Assembly (NCBI GenBank): GCA_963576725.1
Contig: OY755237.1
Location: 68,135,472-68,199,471 of the forward strand
Length of the DNA: 64,000 nt
Direction of reading: 5' to 3'
From: Azorinus chamasolen
Lineage: Eukaryota > Mollusca > Bivalvia > Cardiida > Solecurtidae
The number at the start of each line of letters is the position of its first letter. Position 1 is the stretch's first letter. Positions 21,644-31,700 of this stretch are shown one piece after another. A program made the translations under genes and the position numbers. The notes below the pieces were generated by a model that did no database searches, was not told the origin of the DNA, and saw only the letters and a list, made by a program, of their open reading frames with translations.

Positions 21644-21893
21644 TTAACCCTTCGCTTGCTGAATTTTAAAATACATTTCTCCTTCTTTACCCATGCCCTG
21701 TTGTATAATTACATAGATCTTCAGTGTGTACAAGTATTTCGCTGTGCAATCACTGCTGTGGAGTGCACTGGTTGCACAATCAACTTGTAAATAGTGCAGA
21801 CCCTGATGAGACAGCTCCTGCAGGAGCTGTCTCATCTGGGTCTTCACTATTTACAGGTACGTATATTGAAGCGATTAGCAAGCGAAGGGTTAA
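21644..21893 (-). mobile_element. M4 MITE, full length (250 bp)
   Basis: TTAACCCTTCGCTTGCTGAA ... AGCGAAGGGTTAA; centre AGCTCCTGCAGGAGCT. Confidence 0.93.
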
Positions 21894-22073
21894 AATGGAA
21901 TGTTTTATGATTGTTTTATGGTAGATTTTATTCATTATATAAAAGGAATAACATAATTTGAATGGCAAACAGTGGATACCCTGATGAGAGGTCTCCTTTA
22001 GGAGCCCTCTCATCTGAGTCAACACTGTTTGCAAAGGACATCAGTGACTCGTTTTCTGCACTGAAAGGGTTAA
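21894..22073 (-). mobile_element. M8 MITE, adjacent to M4
   Basis: GGCAAACAGTGGATACCCTG ... GAGTCAACACTGTTTGC, centre TCTCCTTTAGGAGC; end CTGAAAGGGTTAA. Confidence 0.75.
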
Positions 22074-22519
22074 TGTGAAACCAAAACAATGCGAGGGCTT
22101 GCCATGTCAATGTTCATTTTATCACACTGGGAAATTGAGTCTCTCAAAATTACACCCCACATGCACGTCACACAGTTCTATTTAGCGTTGTTATGCAACA
22201 ATTTGCAAAATTTGCAAAGGGTCTTTCCTGCTTGTACAGGAGATGTCTAATTTTAGCATGACATACATCATACTGTACTGCAGGGTAATTTAATATATGA
22301 GATTGAAGTACATTTTGTATCTCATAAAACGCATTAGTGTAAAGATATTAATGTATTTTAGGCAAGATATTTTTGTTTTACAATCAAATGTGGAAAATTT
22401 ATATTCTATATTTTGATGTTGAAGCAAATAAGTAAGTTGGAATTTGCCACTTAAGCTTTGACACTGTTGTGAGCGCCATATACATGTAGCCTAATGCAAA
22501 CCATTTGAATTCTTAATGT
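22074..22519. other. Intronic single-copy stretch
   Basis: AT-rich, no repeat or exon recognised. Confidence 0.5.
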
Positions 22520-22945
22520 TTTAACTCTTTCCTTAATACAAAACACATTTTCACACACTTGCCTCTGATTAAGGCCTGCTCTGTTTGCTTATGATGGTAT
22601 AACAAAGATATGATTTTACAGCTTCTGTCTCAGCCACATTTTCCTTTTTTAACCCTTCGCTTGCTAATCACGTCAATATACCTACCTGTAAATAGTGAAG
22701 ACCCAGATCAGGGTCTGCACTATTTACAAATTGATTGTGCAACCAGTGCAATCCACAGCAGTGATTGCAAAGCGAAATACTTGTACACAGTGAAGATGTA
22801 TGTAATTATACAACAGGGCATTGGTAAAGAAGAAGAAATGTATTTTAAAATTCAGCAAGCGAAGGGTTAAAATACAATCTAAATAATATTCATGATGTCA
22901 ATAATTCTTACAGGAACGTTGAACAGGGATAGGTGTAATTTGCTT
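22520..22945 (-). mobile_element. M2 MITE interrupted by M4
   Basis: CCTTTCCTTAATACAAAACA ... CTCAGCCACATTTTCC, then after M4 AATATTCATGATGTCAATAA and AGGAACGTTGAACAGGG. Confidence 0.75.
22649..22870 (+). mobile_element. M4 MITE (222 bp) with the palindrome centre deleted
   Basis: TTAA ends. The arm reads GTGAAGACCCAGATCAGGGT, so about 28 bp around CTCCTGCAGGAG are missing. Confidence 0.9.
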
Positions 22946-23160
22946 AACCCATTCCCTCATAGGTTATTTTTAGACACAGCCTCTTTGAATAAATCTACTG
23001 AAAAGGAGCATTTACTAGAGAAAAGGAAAAATATAAATGCTTTTTCACACCTTTGCAAACAGAGTAGACCCAGAGTAGACAGATCCTGCTGGAGCCATCT
23101 GATCAGGGTCTGCTCTGTTTGCTTATGAAATTATGATAGATATGACTGCCAGGAGCGTAG
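22945..23160 (-). mobile_element. Chimera: M3 left half joined to M2 palindrome and tail
   Basis: TTAACCCATTCCCTCATAGG ... CTAGAGAAAAGGAAAA, then ATATAAATGCTTTTTCACAC and CAAACAGAGTAGACCCAGAG. Confidence 0.75.
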
Positions 23161-23228
23161 CTCATGAACACAAATATAATATCTGCATGGTGGCTATAGG
23201 GGTCTGAGGGTATAATTATGCTCCCCGG

Positions 23229-23360
23229 GGAAAATTGAGAATTTAGTAGATTTTAAACCATTGTGATAAATAGAGCTATATGAGCAGAATTAATGCTCTA
23301 TTTATCGCAATGGTTTCAAATGGTGACTTTTACAGAGGTATCAAAAGGCATCAATAATTT
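23229..23360 (-). mobile_element. M3 MITE, right part
   Basis: CCATTGTGATAAATAGAGCT ... CTCTATTTATCGCAATGGTT; ends GAGGTATCAAAAGGCATC. Confidence 0.75.
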
Positions 23361-24217
23361 GTTGCATATATTCATCAGTGAAAAGTAGAACCTCATTTAT
23401 TATTAGCCCTTTACTCCATACAAAGTTTGGTCTTGAAAGAATCAAAAGTGCAGATGAGTAATTACCAAATCTAAATCTCTGTAGCATTTACAAGCTGTTT
23501 AGATCCAGATGAGAAACCAACATTTCTAGGTGTGTTATCAGCATCCAACTTTGTGTTCAACAAGTATGATTGAAAGAACAATTTTCTCCAGGACTTCTAA
23601 CAGATAACAAAATTTGCAAATACCGTAACTCTTTAAATATTTAGAGTGCTGAAAGTGGAACTAGATTTCATATTAATACCAGGATCTTTTTTCAGCATGT
23701 TGTTTCTTATTAGAATTTTAAAAGACAAGGGAATTGATCATGAAGAGAAACACTTTTTATTTACTTTGATAGGATAATTCTGCATCATATCTTAATCCAA
23801 AGTGACCACAAAATTCTATTCAAATTTTCAGTTATATAAAGGACATGTCTGACAAGAAACTTCTCAATTTTGCCACCTTTGCCTCTTTGTAAACATAATA
23901 TGTAATAAGTTTTCAAATTTACATTAGACTGTGCATGTTTCTCACAGAATTTTTGTTGACATATCTGTAATTTTATTTCCAGCACTGTAATAAATTTCAT
24001 TTCCTGAGAGATGTGATATGAAGATTGTATGTTTGCACAATTTGCATATAGATTTCTATGTAAGAAACTAAGATTTACAGGAATAAACTCTGAATCAATA
24101 TAAGTTAGTGTAGGTCCTGGAAAATGTGCTTGTTTTGCAAATTTACAAAGATATATTCTAGCCCAATATCAATGATTTCAAAGAGAATTACTTCATTGTT
24201 CTCAACACAATGCTTGT
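23361..24217. other. Intronic, mostly single-copy (857 bp)
   Basis: No gene or RNA. CTGTTTAGATCCAGATGAGA at about 23498 is a worn M9 arm. Confidence 0.5.
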
Positions 24218-24470
24218 TAACCCCATACTCCATGAATATTCATGTTAGAAATTATGACATCATGAATATTAATCAGATTAATTTTTATGATGGTATGTCA
24301 ACAAAGGAAAATTTGGCAATATCGGAAACTCTAGAATCAGATCTATGTATATGTGTATTATTCCATAAGCAAACAGAGCAGAGCCTGATCAGACTGCTCC
24401 TATAGGAGCTGTCTGATCTGGGCCTACTCTGTTTATAAAGGTGATGAAAGGTGTATCTATTGAATATTAA
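24218..24470 (+). mobile_element. M2 MITE
   Basis: TTAACCCCATACTCCATGAA ... TATCTATTGAATATTAA; centre CTGCTCCTATAGGAGC. Confidence 0.88.
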
Positions 24471-24746
24471 CCCTTTCCCTCATATAAACGTGTTTTCACG
24501 CATTTGCAAACAGAGTAGACCCAGATCAGACGGCTCCTAGAGGAGCCGTCTGACCAGGGTCTGCGGCTCCTAGAGGAGCCGTCTGATCAGGGTCTGCTCT
24601 GTTTGCTAATGGAATTTGATAGGTCTGTTCCTTTACTTTCTGAAATGGCTACAATGCCCCATCTTCTGTATTTCTAACTATTTTGTCCAGGAATAGTAAG
24701 TAGGTACTGAAATTTGAAATAAACACAGAACAGGGAAAGGGTTAAG
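24467..24746 (+). mobile_element. M1 MITE with a duplicated palindrome centre (280 bp)
   Basis: TTAA ends. GGCTCCTAGAGGAGCCGTCT occurs twice in direct order, separated by GACCAGGGTCTGC, giving two stacked hairpins. Confidence 0.93.
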
Positions 24747-24929
24747 GGTAAAACTTGATTCTGGCCAAACATAAACACCTAACTCAACATTTCCGTTGCC
24801 TTGTTTCATCGGAAGTGACACTATATGCCATTTATCAAAGCCCTTTAAATGCAGTTGCTGATATGTCTATTTTGTTTACATTCTGTAAATGCCTTTTCAT
24901 TGGTCTCTTATTGTATGTTAGTGGCATGA

Positions 24930-25125
24930 GTAGTATAACCTGTCTTAGCAACCATTCATTAATTGAACATAGTAGTCTTAAAAAGCAGGTGGTTGCTTTA
25001 AATTCAGGACAAAAGTAATGCAGAAAGCTCCTATTGGAGCTTTCTGCATTACATTTGACCTGCATTAAGCTACCACCTGCCTTATGGGTCCATCATTATA
25101 CCTCTTTTTGATGGTCGTAGTGGTA
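24930..25125. mobile_element. M5 MITE, ends worn
   Basis: AAAGCAGGTGGTTGCTTTAA, centre AGCTCCTATTGGAGCT, GCTACCACCTGCCTTATGGG. Confidence 0.85.
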
Positions 25126-25282
25126 ATGAGCAAAACTGTCAGTGTTAGATACTCCTGAAAATGTACAAGGTAAAATGTAGCTCTGAGTCTTGGAAATCTT
25201 TCTTCATGAACTATCCAGAGCAAAGAAACAGCCTTATTAGTTGTATTATCTCTTATATTTCTTTTATTGGTTTTTTTTGCAG

Positions 25283-25351
25283 TTTGTGTTCAAGGATGTG
25301 AAGTTCGATGAAGCTCAGGAACAAATCCTAGCAATAGCAAATATAGGACAG
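25283..25351 (+). CDS. OCRL: OCRL exon C: start of the ASH domain
   Basis: The acceptor is TTTTTTTTGCAG before 25283 and the donor is GTAGGC at 25352. It has 23 codons in phase 0: FVFKDVKFDEAQEQILAIAN followed by IGQ. This fits the first beta strands of the ASH (ASPM-SPD2-Hydin) domain that binds Rab GTPases in OCRL and INPP5B. Confidence 0.92.
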
Positions 25352-25422
25352 GTAGGCATTGGTTTGATGGCACAGACCTTACTAGTTCTTTGCTTAGCTT
25401 GATTCAAAGGAAAAATGATGCT

Positions 25423-25780
25423 TTAACCCATTACTTTATAAATATTCATGTAAGAAATAATGACATCATGAATATTAATTAGATGACTTTTTAGCCTGTC
25501 TGTTTTTCGAAGGAAAAAATATCACCTACTTTCAAAACTCTGGTGTCTGCTTCATTGTCACAAGGACTACAGGCGACCACAAGGGCATTGGCACCCGCAT
25601 GGGATGCTCTTGCTTTAAATAATGGTGAATACAGGAAGTTTGGGGCGATGGAAGAAACTATAGAATCAGATCTATATTGCAAAAGCAAACAGAGCTGATT
25701 TTGACTTGACAACTTTTGCAGAAGTGGTATCATCTGGATCTTCTCTTTTTGCAAAGACGTAAAAAAAAACCCAGGGATTA
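25423..25780 (+). mobile_element. M2 MITE carrying a ~125 bp insertion
   Basis: TTAACCCATTACTTTATAAA ... GAATATTAATTAGATGACTT, insertion, then TTAAATAATGGTGAATACAG and a worn palindrome. Confidence 0.7.
25488..25613 (+). mobile_element. Small Helentron-like insertion
   Basis: It begins TAGCCTGTCTGTTTTTCGAA with a TTTTTCGAAGGAAAAA hairpin and ends GGATGCTCTTGC, close to the CTCTTGTT end of P1-P3. It sits in the M2 T-run (AGATGACTTTT | TTAAATAATGG). Confidence 0.5.
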
Positions 25781-25796
25781 TCCAATATCCAGTAAA

Positions 25797-25995
25797 GAGC
25801 ACAAAATCCTGATGTCCATCGTCCGTCAGCGTGCATCATAAGCCGTCAACAATTTGAACCTTTAGAAATATTCTCCTCTGAATCTACAGGGTCTCAGCTT
25901 TCATCTTTAACACATAGCATCATGTATAGATCCTCTACAAAAGTTATATAGATTATGCCCCTGGGGTCAATGTGGGCCCGCCCCAGGGTTAAGAA
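25797..25995 (+). mobile_element. Helentron-like element P2b, truncated
   Basis: GAGCACAAAATCCTGATGTC, TCGTCCGTCAGCGTGC and one core unit (TCTCCTCTGAATCTACAGGG ... GGGCCCGCCCCAGGG), with neither end complete. Confidence 0.75.
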
Positions 25996-26105
25996 AAGAA
26001 AGAGCATTTGTGATGACCGTTACTATGTATATAGTGAATATTTTTCTCTTTGTCAACAATGTACTTTTTAACTTGTTTTGTACAATGTATTTCTTTTTAT
26101 TCTAG

Positions 26106-26202
26106 GTACCAGTGACGTTTGAGTTTATAAATAAATTGGATGAGGACTCCTATTGTAAACCTTGGCTTACTGTTACACCTTATAAATCTGTGATATCACC
26201 AG
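26106..26202 (+). CDS. OCRL: OCRL exon D: ASH domain
   Basis: The acceptor is TATTCTAG before 26106 and the donor is GTAAGT at 26203. It has 32 codons plus one base: VPVTFEFINKLDEDSYCKPW followed by LTVTPYKSVISP. The YCKPWL motif is typical of this family's ASH domain. The split codon joins to exon E as Gly. Confidence 0.93.
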
Positions 26203-26216
26203 GTAAGTCAGCAGCT

Positions 26217-26385
26217 TTTAACCCCTTCCCTCATATAAAGGCTTTTTCTATGCCTTTGCAAACAGAGTAGACCCAGATCAGATGGCTCCTATAGGAGCCA
26301 TCTGATCAGGATCTGCTCTGTTTGCTTATGGAATTATAATAGATCTGACTCTACAGTTTCTGCCAATACCAAAAATCCTGCATAC
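26217..26385 (-). mobile_element. M2 MITE, right part lost, 15 bp after exon D
   Basis: TTAACCCCTTCCCTCATATA, centre GGCTCCTATAGGAGCC, GATCTGACTCTACAGTTTCT. Confidence 0.85.
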
Positions 26386-26389
26386 AATA

Positions 26390-26472
26390 GATTACAGGGT
26401 AACCCTTAAGAATTTGAACAGTTTTAAATCTTATCAGACTCCAATCATCTGATCAATGTCTACACTGTTTTA
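26390..26472 (-). mobile_element. M8-like fragment
   Basis: GTAACCCTTAAGAATTTGAA ... TGATCAATGTCTACACTGTT, cut by the Helentron-like element. Confidence 0.5.
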
Positions 26473-27302
26473 AGCTCACCAGAGCACAAAGTGCTCAGGG
26501 TGAGCTTTTGTGATTGCCTTTTGTCCGTCGTCCGTCGGCGTGTGTTGTGCGGTGTCCGTCGTCCGTCGTCAACAATTTGAACCTTTAAAAATCTTCTCCT
26601 CTAAATCCACAGGGTTCTCAGCTTTCATCTTTGGCACATAGCATCATCTTTAGGTCCTCTACAAAAGTTATATAAATTATGCCCCTAGGGTCAAAATTGG
26701 CCCCGCCCCAGGGTGGGCAGTTTTCAGTAGAAACAAATAGTGAAATCTTTGAAAATCTTCTTCTCTGAAACTGGAAGGCTCTCAGCTTTCATATTTAGCC
26801 CAGAGCATCATGTTCAGGTCCTCTACAAAAGTTATATAAATTATGGCCCTGGGGTCAAAACTGGCCCGCCCCAGGGATGGGCAGTTTTCAGTAGAAACTA
26901 ATAGTGAAATCTTTGAAAATCTTCTTCTCTGAAACACCAAGGCTCTTAGCTTTTATATTTTGCACAAAGCATCATGTTCAGGTCCTCTACAAAAGTTATA
27001 TAAATTATGTCCCTAGGGTCAAAATTGGCCCCGCCCCAGGGGTGTGCTGTTTTCAATAGAAACATATATATATATAGTGAAAACTTTGAAAATCTTCTCG
27101 TCTGAAACTGGAAGGTTCTCAGCTTTCATATTTGGCACATAGCATTATGTTCAGGTCCTCTATAAAAATTATATAAATTGTGCCTCTTGGGTCAAAATTA
27201 GCCCCGCCCCAGGGCAGGCTAGTTTTCTATAGAAACATATAGTGGAAACCTTCTCCTCTGATTGCCTGGTGAGCACTTCAGGGCCATTCTGGCCCTCTTG
27301 TT
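26473..27302 (+). mobile_element. Helentron-like element P2c, complete (830 bp)
   Basis: The 5' hairpin is AGCTCACCAGAGCACAAAGT/GTGCTCAGGGTGAGCT. After a TCCGTCGTCCGTCG stretch there are four tandem units of ~163-174 bp marked by CCCCGCCCCAGGG at about 26700, 26865, 27028 and 27202. The 3' end GGTGAGCACTTCAGGGCCAT-TCTGGCCCTCTTGTT repeats the complement of the 5' end. Confidence 0.8.
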
Positions 27303-27437
27303 AGTTGTTATTAACAATACTGCTAATGCTGATGAGTGTCCAGCAGTGTTGACCTGGACTAGCCAGGGTCTGTTGTACTGTAGTTTGAGGAGCCATAAGG
27401 AACACACACTTATCTCATGGAAATGGCTCATTTCTCG

Positions 27438-27681
27438 ACCCTTTATCTTATGGAGAAACCTTTTGATGCCTTTGCAAACAGAGTAGACTCAGATCAGACA
27501 GCTTCAGTGGGAACTCTCTGATCAGGATCTGCTCTGTTTGCATGTTGAATTATATTGACCTGGTTTTGCCAAATCCAAAAGAAATAATGCTCGAGTTTGT
27601 AAAACTATCATAGTAATTCATTCAGTACATATTCATGATACCATTATTTCTTACATAGATATTCATCAGGTAAAGCGTTAA
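27438..27681 (-). mobile_element. M2 MITE, ends 20 bp before exon E
   Basis: ACCCTTTATCTTATGGAGAA ... CAGGTAAAGCGTTAA; palindrome with CAGCTTCAGTGGGAACT centre. Confidence 0.82.
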
Positions 27682-27701
27682 TCAGATCTTGTTTGTTGCA
27701 G

Positions 27702-27826
27702 GTGACAGTTGTGAGATATACATGGAGGTGTGTGTGGATAAGAAGACTGCTCACAAGTTTAACTGCGCCAAGGAGAAGCTGGAAGACATCCTAGTCCTGC
27801 ATCTACATGGTGGAAAGGACTTCTTC
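27702..27826 (+). CDS. OCRL: OCRL exon E: ASH domain, upstream of a U12 intron
   Basis: The acceptor is TTGTTGCAG before 27702. It has two bases plus 41 codons, DSCEIYMEVCVDKKTAHKFN through CAKEKLEDILVLHLHGGKDFF. There is no GT at the 3' end. Homology to KDYF..ISGNY in the family places the boundary directly before ATATCCTT, a U12-type AT donor. Reading on instead would hit the stop TAG at 27845. Confidence 0.9.
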
Positions 27827-27875
27827 ATATCCTTGTATTATGAATAGAGAACATAACTGTATAAATGTCCTTCCT

Positions 27876-28116
27876 TTAACCCTTTCCCTCATATAAACGT
27901 GTTTTCACACATTTGCAAACAGAGTAGACCCAGATCAGACGGCTCCTAGAGGAGCCGTCTGATCAGGGTCTGCTCTGTTTGCTAATAGCATTTGATAGAT
28001 ATGTTTCTTTACTTTCTAAAATGGCAACAAGATACCACTTTCCGTATTTTATTATAACTTTTTTTCTCATGTAGGTATTGAAATTTGAAATAAACATAGA
28101 ACAGGGAAAGGGTTAA
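27876..28116 (+). mobile_element. M1 MITE next to the U12 5' splice site
   Basis: TTAA ends, centre GGCTCCTAGAGGAGCC; starts 49 bp after ATATCCTT. Confidence 0.92.
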
Positions 28117-28210
28117 CCATTCACCTTAAATTACCGCCTTTTAACCTTTCAGCTTAATTTAACACTTTACGCCATGAATATTTATGGGAGTAATAATGAC
28201 ATCATTAATA

Positions 28211-28692
28211 TTAAACCTTTATTCCATTAACACATTCCCTCCTAGTGACGCATTTTGGCGCCTCTGGAAAAGTCATATTTAGAAACCATTGTGATAAATA
28301 GAACTTTTGCTCCATAGGAGCAAATGCTCTATTTATCACAATTGTTTCAAAACTACACAATTCTAAATTTTTCCTTATCTCTGGTTAATGCTCCTTTTCG
28401 GTAGATCAATTCAAAGAGGTTGGGTCTAAAAAAAGTCTAGGAGGGAATGGGTTAATATGTCATTTTACACCTTTGAAAACAGAGCAGACCCAGATAAGAA
28501 GGCTCCTATAGGTGCCGTCTGACCAGGGTCTATTCTGTTTGCTGATTAAATATAAAAACAATTGATTCTGCAGTTTCTATTGTGATAAAACATGTCTGTG
28601 TTCAAAGTGATGCTTTAAATATTCAGTTAATTAATATTCATGATGTCATTATCAATAGTTTTGGCATGAATATTCATGGAGTAAGGGGTTAA
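28211..28692 (-). mobile_element. Middle M2 MITE of the nest
   Basis: TTAAACCTTTATTCCA, M3, then TATGTCATTTTACACCTTTG ... CATGGAGTAAGGGGTTAA. It was inserted at the TTAA of ATATTAATTAG of the outer copy, in opposite orientation. Confidence 0.88.
28227..28455 (+). mobile_element. Inner M3 MITE of the nest (229 bp)
   Basis: TTAACACATTCCCTCCTAGT ... GAGGGAATGGGTTAA, palindrome TTTTGCTCCATAGGAGCAAA. Confidence 0.9.
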
Positions 28693-29095
28693 TTAGATTA
28701 ATTTTTACACGGTCCATGGACACAGGAATGTTTTGGCATGGCAGAAACTGTAGAATCATATCTATATTATTATATAAACAAACAGAGTAGACCCTCATCA
28801 GACGGCTCCTAATGGAGCCATCTGATCTGGGTCTACTCTCTGTTTGCAAAGGCACAGAAAGGCATATTTATTGAGTAAAGGGTTAAAGTTATGAAAATGA
28901 TGCCAAGTTTAATTATTCAGCTTTACAATATGGTGTAGAGGAGAGAAATGGTGTCTGAGTACTTAGGATAGTTGTTGTACATAAGTTGTTTGCAGATATT
29001 ATCTGAAGTGAATAACAATAAGTTATGACTCAGAATTTTGAAAATTCTCAGAATTCACAGTGACTGTATTCCAAGCAAGTGTAGCTTAAAACATT

Positions 29096-29440
29096 TTACC
29101 TCATACAAAGGAATTTTAATGCCTTAGCAAACTGAATAGACACAGATCAGACAGCTCCTGTTGGAGCTGTCTGATCAGGGTCTACTCTGTTTGCTAATGA
29201 AATAAGAAGATATGACTCCACAGCTTCTACCATTGTCAACCATTTAGAACTTTGTTTATAATGCCAATATAAAGAATCTGACAGCTAATTATCCCTTTAC
29301 TCCATAAATATTTATGTAAGAAAATAATGACATCATGAATATTGATTAGAATAATAAATTCGATAATAGCACATGGACACAGAAATGTTTGGCCGTGGCA
29401 AAAACTGTAGAACCATATCTATATTATTTTGATGGAAGTT
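29096..29440. mobile_element. M2 (-) fragment (29096-29250) and M2 (+) left half (29286-29440)
   Basis: Palindrome GACAGCTCCTGTTGGAGCTG in the first; CATGAATATTGATTAGAATA and GGCAAAAACTGTAGAACCAT in the second. Confidence 0.75.
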
Positions 29441-29504
29441 CATCTGTGTGGTATATGTGTATGTTTGTGAGATTTAAAAGTTTAAAAAAAATCAGTATAT
29501 CTAT

Positions 29505-29583
29505 ATTATATCAATAACAAACAGATAATTAATTGCTCATGATGTGATTATTTCTTACATGAATACTCTTCAGATAAAGGGTT
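29505..29583 (-). mobile_element. M2 right-end fragment
   Basis: TTATTTCTTACATGAATACT ... CAGATAAAGGGTTAA. Confidence 0.6.
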
Positions 29584-29784
29584 AATTGTGCATTACATAT
29601 TGCCAATAACTCGCAATAACAATCACCCACATATCCTGCTGTTTACTGTGAACTTAGAATACCAGAGATGTTTTGCAAAATGAAGTTATTTTGTCCCTGT
29701 AGTCTTGGCAAACCAGTTGAAATGATATTATTATCAAAGGATATGGATTTGGAATTCGCTCTGAAAATGGAGGAACAAAGGAAA

Positions 29785-30175
29785 CGTCAACCTTTTACCT
29801 GTTAAGTATTCATGCAAGAACTAATAACATGAATATTAATTACAGTAGAACCCCTCTAATACAACCACTTAAAAAATAACCATAGCTGTCTTTATAAGCA
29901 GGTGGTGGCTTAATGCAGATAAAAAGTTATACAGAAAGCTCTTACAGGAGCTTTCTGTATAACTTTCGTCCTGCATTAAGCTACCACCTGCCTCTGCCAC
30001 CCAGAATTATGCCTTTTTGGGTGGTCGCATTAGAGGGGTTTTACTGTACATGCATTTTAATTTTTGTAAAAAGGCATATGAACATTCGGTTTTTTTTTGT
30101 CATGACAGAAACTGTAGAATCAGGCATAGTTTATTCAGTAAGCAAACAGAGCAGAGCCTTGTCACACAACCTTTT
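29785..30175 (+). mobile_element. M2 MITE interrupted by M5
   Basis: CAACCTTTTACCTGTTAAGT ... GAATATTAATTA, then CATGCATTTTAATTTTTGTA and GACAGAAACTGTAGAATCAG; right palindrome arm gone. Confidence 0.78.
29843..30046. mobile_element. M5 MITE (204 bp) inserted in M2 at TA
   Basis: CAGTAGAACCCCTCTAATAC ... GAGGGGTTTTACTG, centre AGCTCTTACAGGAGCT, TA on both sides. Confidence 0.92.
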
Positions 30176-30189
30176 TAGAATTTGACTGG

Positions 30190-30613
30190 TAATAGTGAAA
30201 GAAATGAGGCAAGGGGACCTTCTGACACTTAAACTGTATCTGACTGGGTTTATAAACTAGAGTTTAGTTTGATTTGGCACCCTGTTTCTGCAAATGTGCA
30301 TTAATGTTCTTTTAGTATTCAGAGGATTACTTTTGAACGAAATAATTAGGATCTTGGGATTGCTGAAGCCTTTCAAACTGACATGCATAAGTACTATTGA
30401 TTTGACAGTATGCAGAGAGAACATACAACATAAGCATGACTTGTGCCCTGAGGAATGCTCTTTTACAAACTTGGAAAAAAGTGATGACTCATACCAGCCA
30501 TTTCTAATAAGGCAGGTCTCCAGATAAGAGGGATCAGCTAAATATTTCACAGCAAGATTTGATTTGTTTCTTCACTAGATCCATGGTTGTGAATATTCAT
30601 TGGAATTGTCTCT
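30190..30613. other. Intronic single-copy stretch
   Basis: No repeat family or exon recognised. Confidence 0.5.
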
Positions 30614-30863
30614 TTAACCCTTTCCCTGTTCTGTCTTAAGGCCAAAATTCAATACCTACTGAATATTCATTAACAAAATAGTTATAAAGAAATATGGAAG
30701 TTGGAACATTGTAGACATTTTAGAAAGCAAGGAAACAGATCTATCAAATTCTATTAGCAAACAGAGTAGACCCTGATCAGACGGCTCCTCTAGGAGCCGT
30801 CTGATCTGGGTCTACTCTGTTTGCAAATGCGTGAAAACACGTTTATTTGAGGGAAAGGGTTAA
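30614..30863 (-). mobile_element. M1 MITE, full length (250 bp)
   Basis: TTAA ends, centre GGCTCCTCTAGGAGCC, long clean palindrome. Confidence 0.93.
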
Positions 30864-30977
30864 CATGATTATAATGAATAATCACAAGAGAAATAAGAAC
30901 TTTTTCATCTGAAATTGTGTCAGAAGGCGTTGACACAGACCTGACAAAACAGCTCATTTGAGCCTGCAGAATGCCCT

Positions 30978-31226
30978 TTAACCCTTTACTTTACAAATAC
31001 GCCTTTCTATACCTTTGCAAACAGAGTAGAGCCAGATCAGATGGCTGCTGTAGGATCAGTCTGATCCGGGTCTGCTCTGTTTCCTTGTGAAATAATATAG
31101 ATATGATTACACAGATTCTGCCTTGTCCTAAATTTCTTTTGTTCATGTGTCATTATAAAATTTAATCCAATTGATATTCAGGGCGAAAATATTTATTGTA
31201 TGGATATTCATGGAGCAAAGTGTTAA
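30978..31226 (-). mobile_element. M2 MITE sharing its right TTAA with M4
   Basis: TTAACCCTTTACTTTACAAA ... CATGGAGCAAAGTGTTAA. Confidence 0.88.
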
Positions 31227-31471
31227 CCCTTCGCTTGCTGAATTTTAAAATACATTTCTCCTTCTTTACCCATGCCCTGTTGTATAATTACATATATCTT
31301 CACTGTGTCCAAGTATTTCGCTGTGCAATCACTGCTGTGGAGTGCACTGGTTCACAATCAATTTGTAAATAGTGCAGACCCTGATGAGACAGCTCCTGCA
31401 GGAGCTGTCTCATCAGGGTCTTCACTATTTACAGGTAGGTATATTGACGTGAACAGCAAGCGAAGGGTTAA
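31223..31471 (-). mobile_element. M4 MITE, full length (249 bp)
   Basis: TTAACCCTTCGCTTGCTGAA ... AAGCGAAGGGTTAA; centre AGCTCCTGCAGGAGCT. It ends 56 bp before the U12 branch site. Confidence 0.93.
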
Positions 31472-31544
31472 AAAGAAACATTGTGAGGTTCTCGTGTTTT
31501 AGCCTTGCAATAAGTGATAGTCATAAATCCTTAACACTTGGTAC

Positions 31545-31655
31545 ATACCAATTAGTGGCAACTATGTTATCAGTAGTTTTGGATCATCAATAGAAGCCCT
31601 CATACAGATGCATGGTCCAATTAGAGAGGTGCCTACTGCAAAACTTGTGGATTTG
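31545..31655 (+). CDS. OCRL: OCRL exon F: end of ASH, start of RhoGAP-like domain
   Basis: It starts after a U12-type AC acceptor (GGTAC before ATACCA) and the donor is GTAAGA at 31656. It has 37 codons: IPISGNYVISSFGSSIEALI through QMHGPIREVPTAKLVDL. ISGNY, FG.S.EAL and PIREVP are conserved in the OCRL family. LVDL plus the first Glu of the next exon forms LVDLE, which fits the clathrin-box pattern. Confidence 0.92.
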
Positions 31656-31700
31656 GTAAGACAAATTTTATTTATCCAGGGTTTACTGTAGTATAACCCA

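Larger units (their letters stand above)
28159..28886 (+). mobile_element. Outer M2 MITE of a three-level nest
   Basis: The left part is TTAACACTTTACGCCATGAA to CATCATTAATATTAA (28214); the right part resumes TTAGATTAATTTTTACACGG (28693) and ends GAGTAAAGGGTTAA. Its palindrome centre is GGCTCCTAATGGAGCC. Confidence 0.9.
27827..31544 (+). other. U12-type AT-AC intron
   Basis: The 5' splice site ATATCCTT at 27827-27834 fits the U12 AT-type consensus. The branch site TCCTTAAC lies at 31528-31535. The AC terminus is at 31543-31544, about 10 bases after the branch A. Splicing here joins KDFF to IPISGNY in frame, with the same residue spacing as vertebrate OCRL. An M1 element begins 49 bp after the 5' site and an M4 element ends 56 bp before the branch site. 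Confidence 0.88.
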
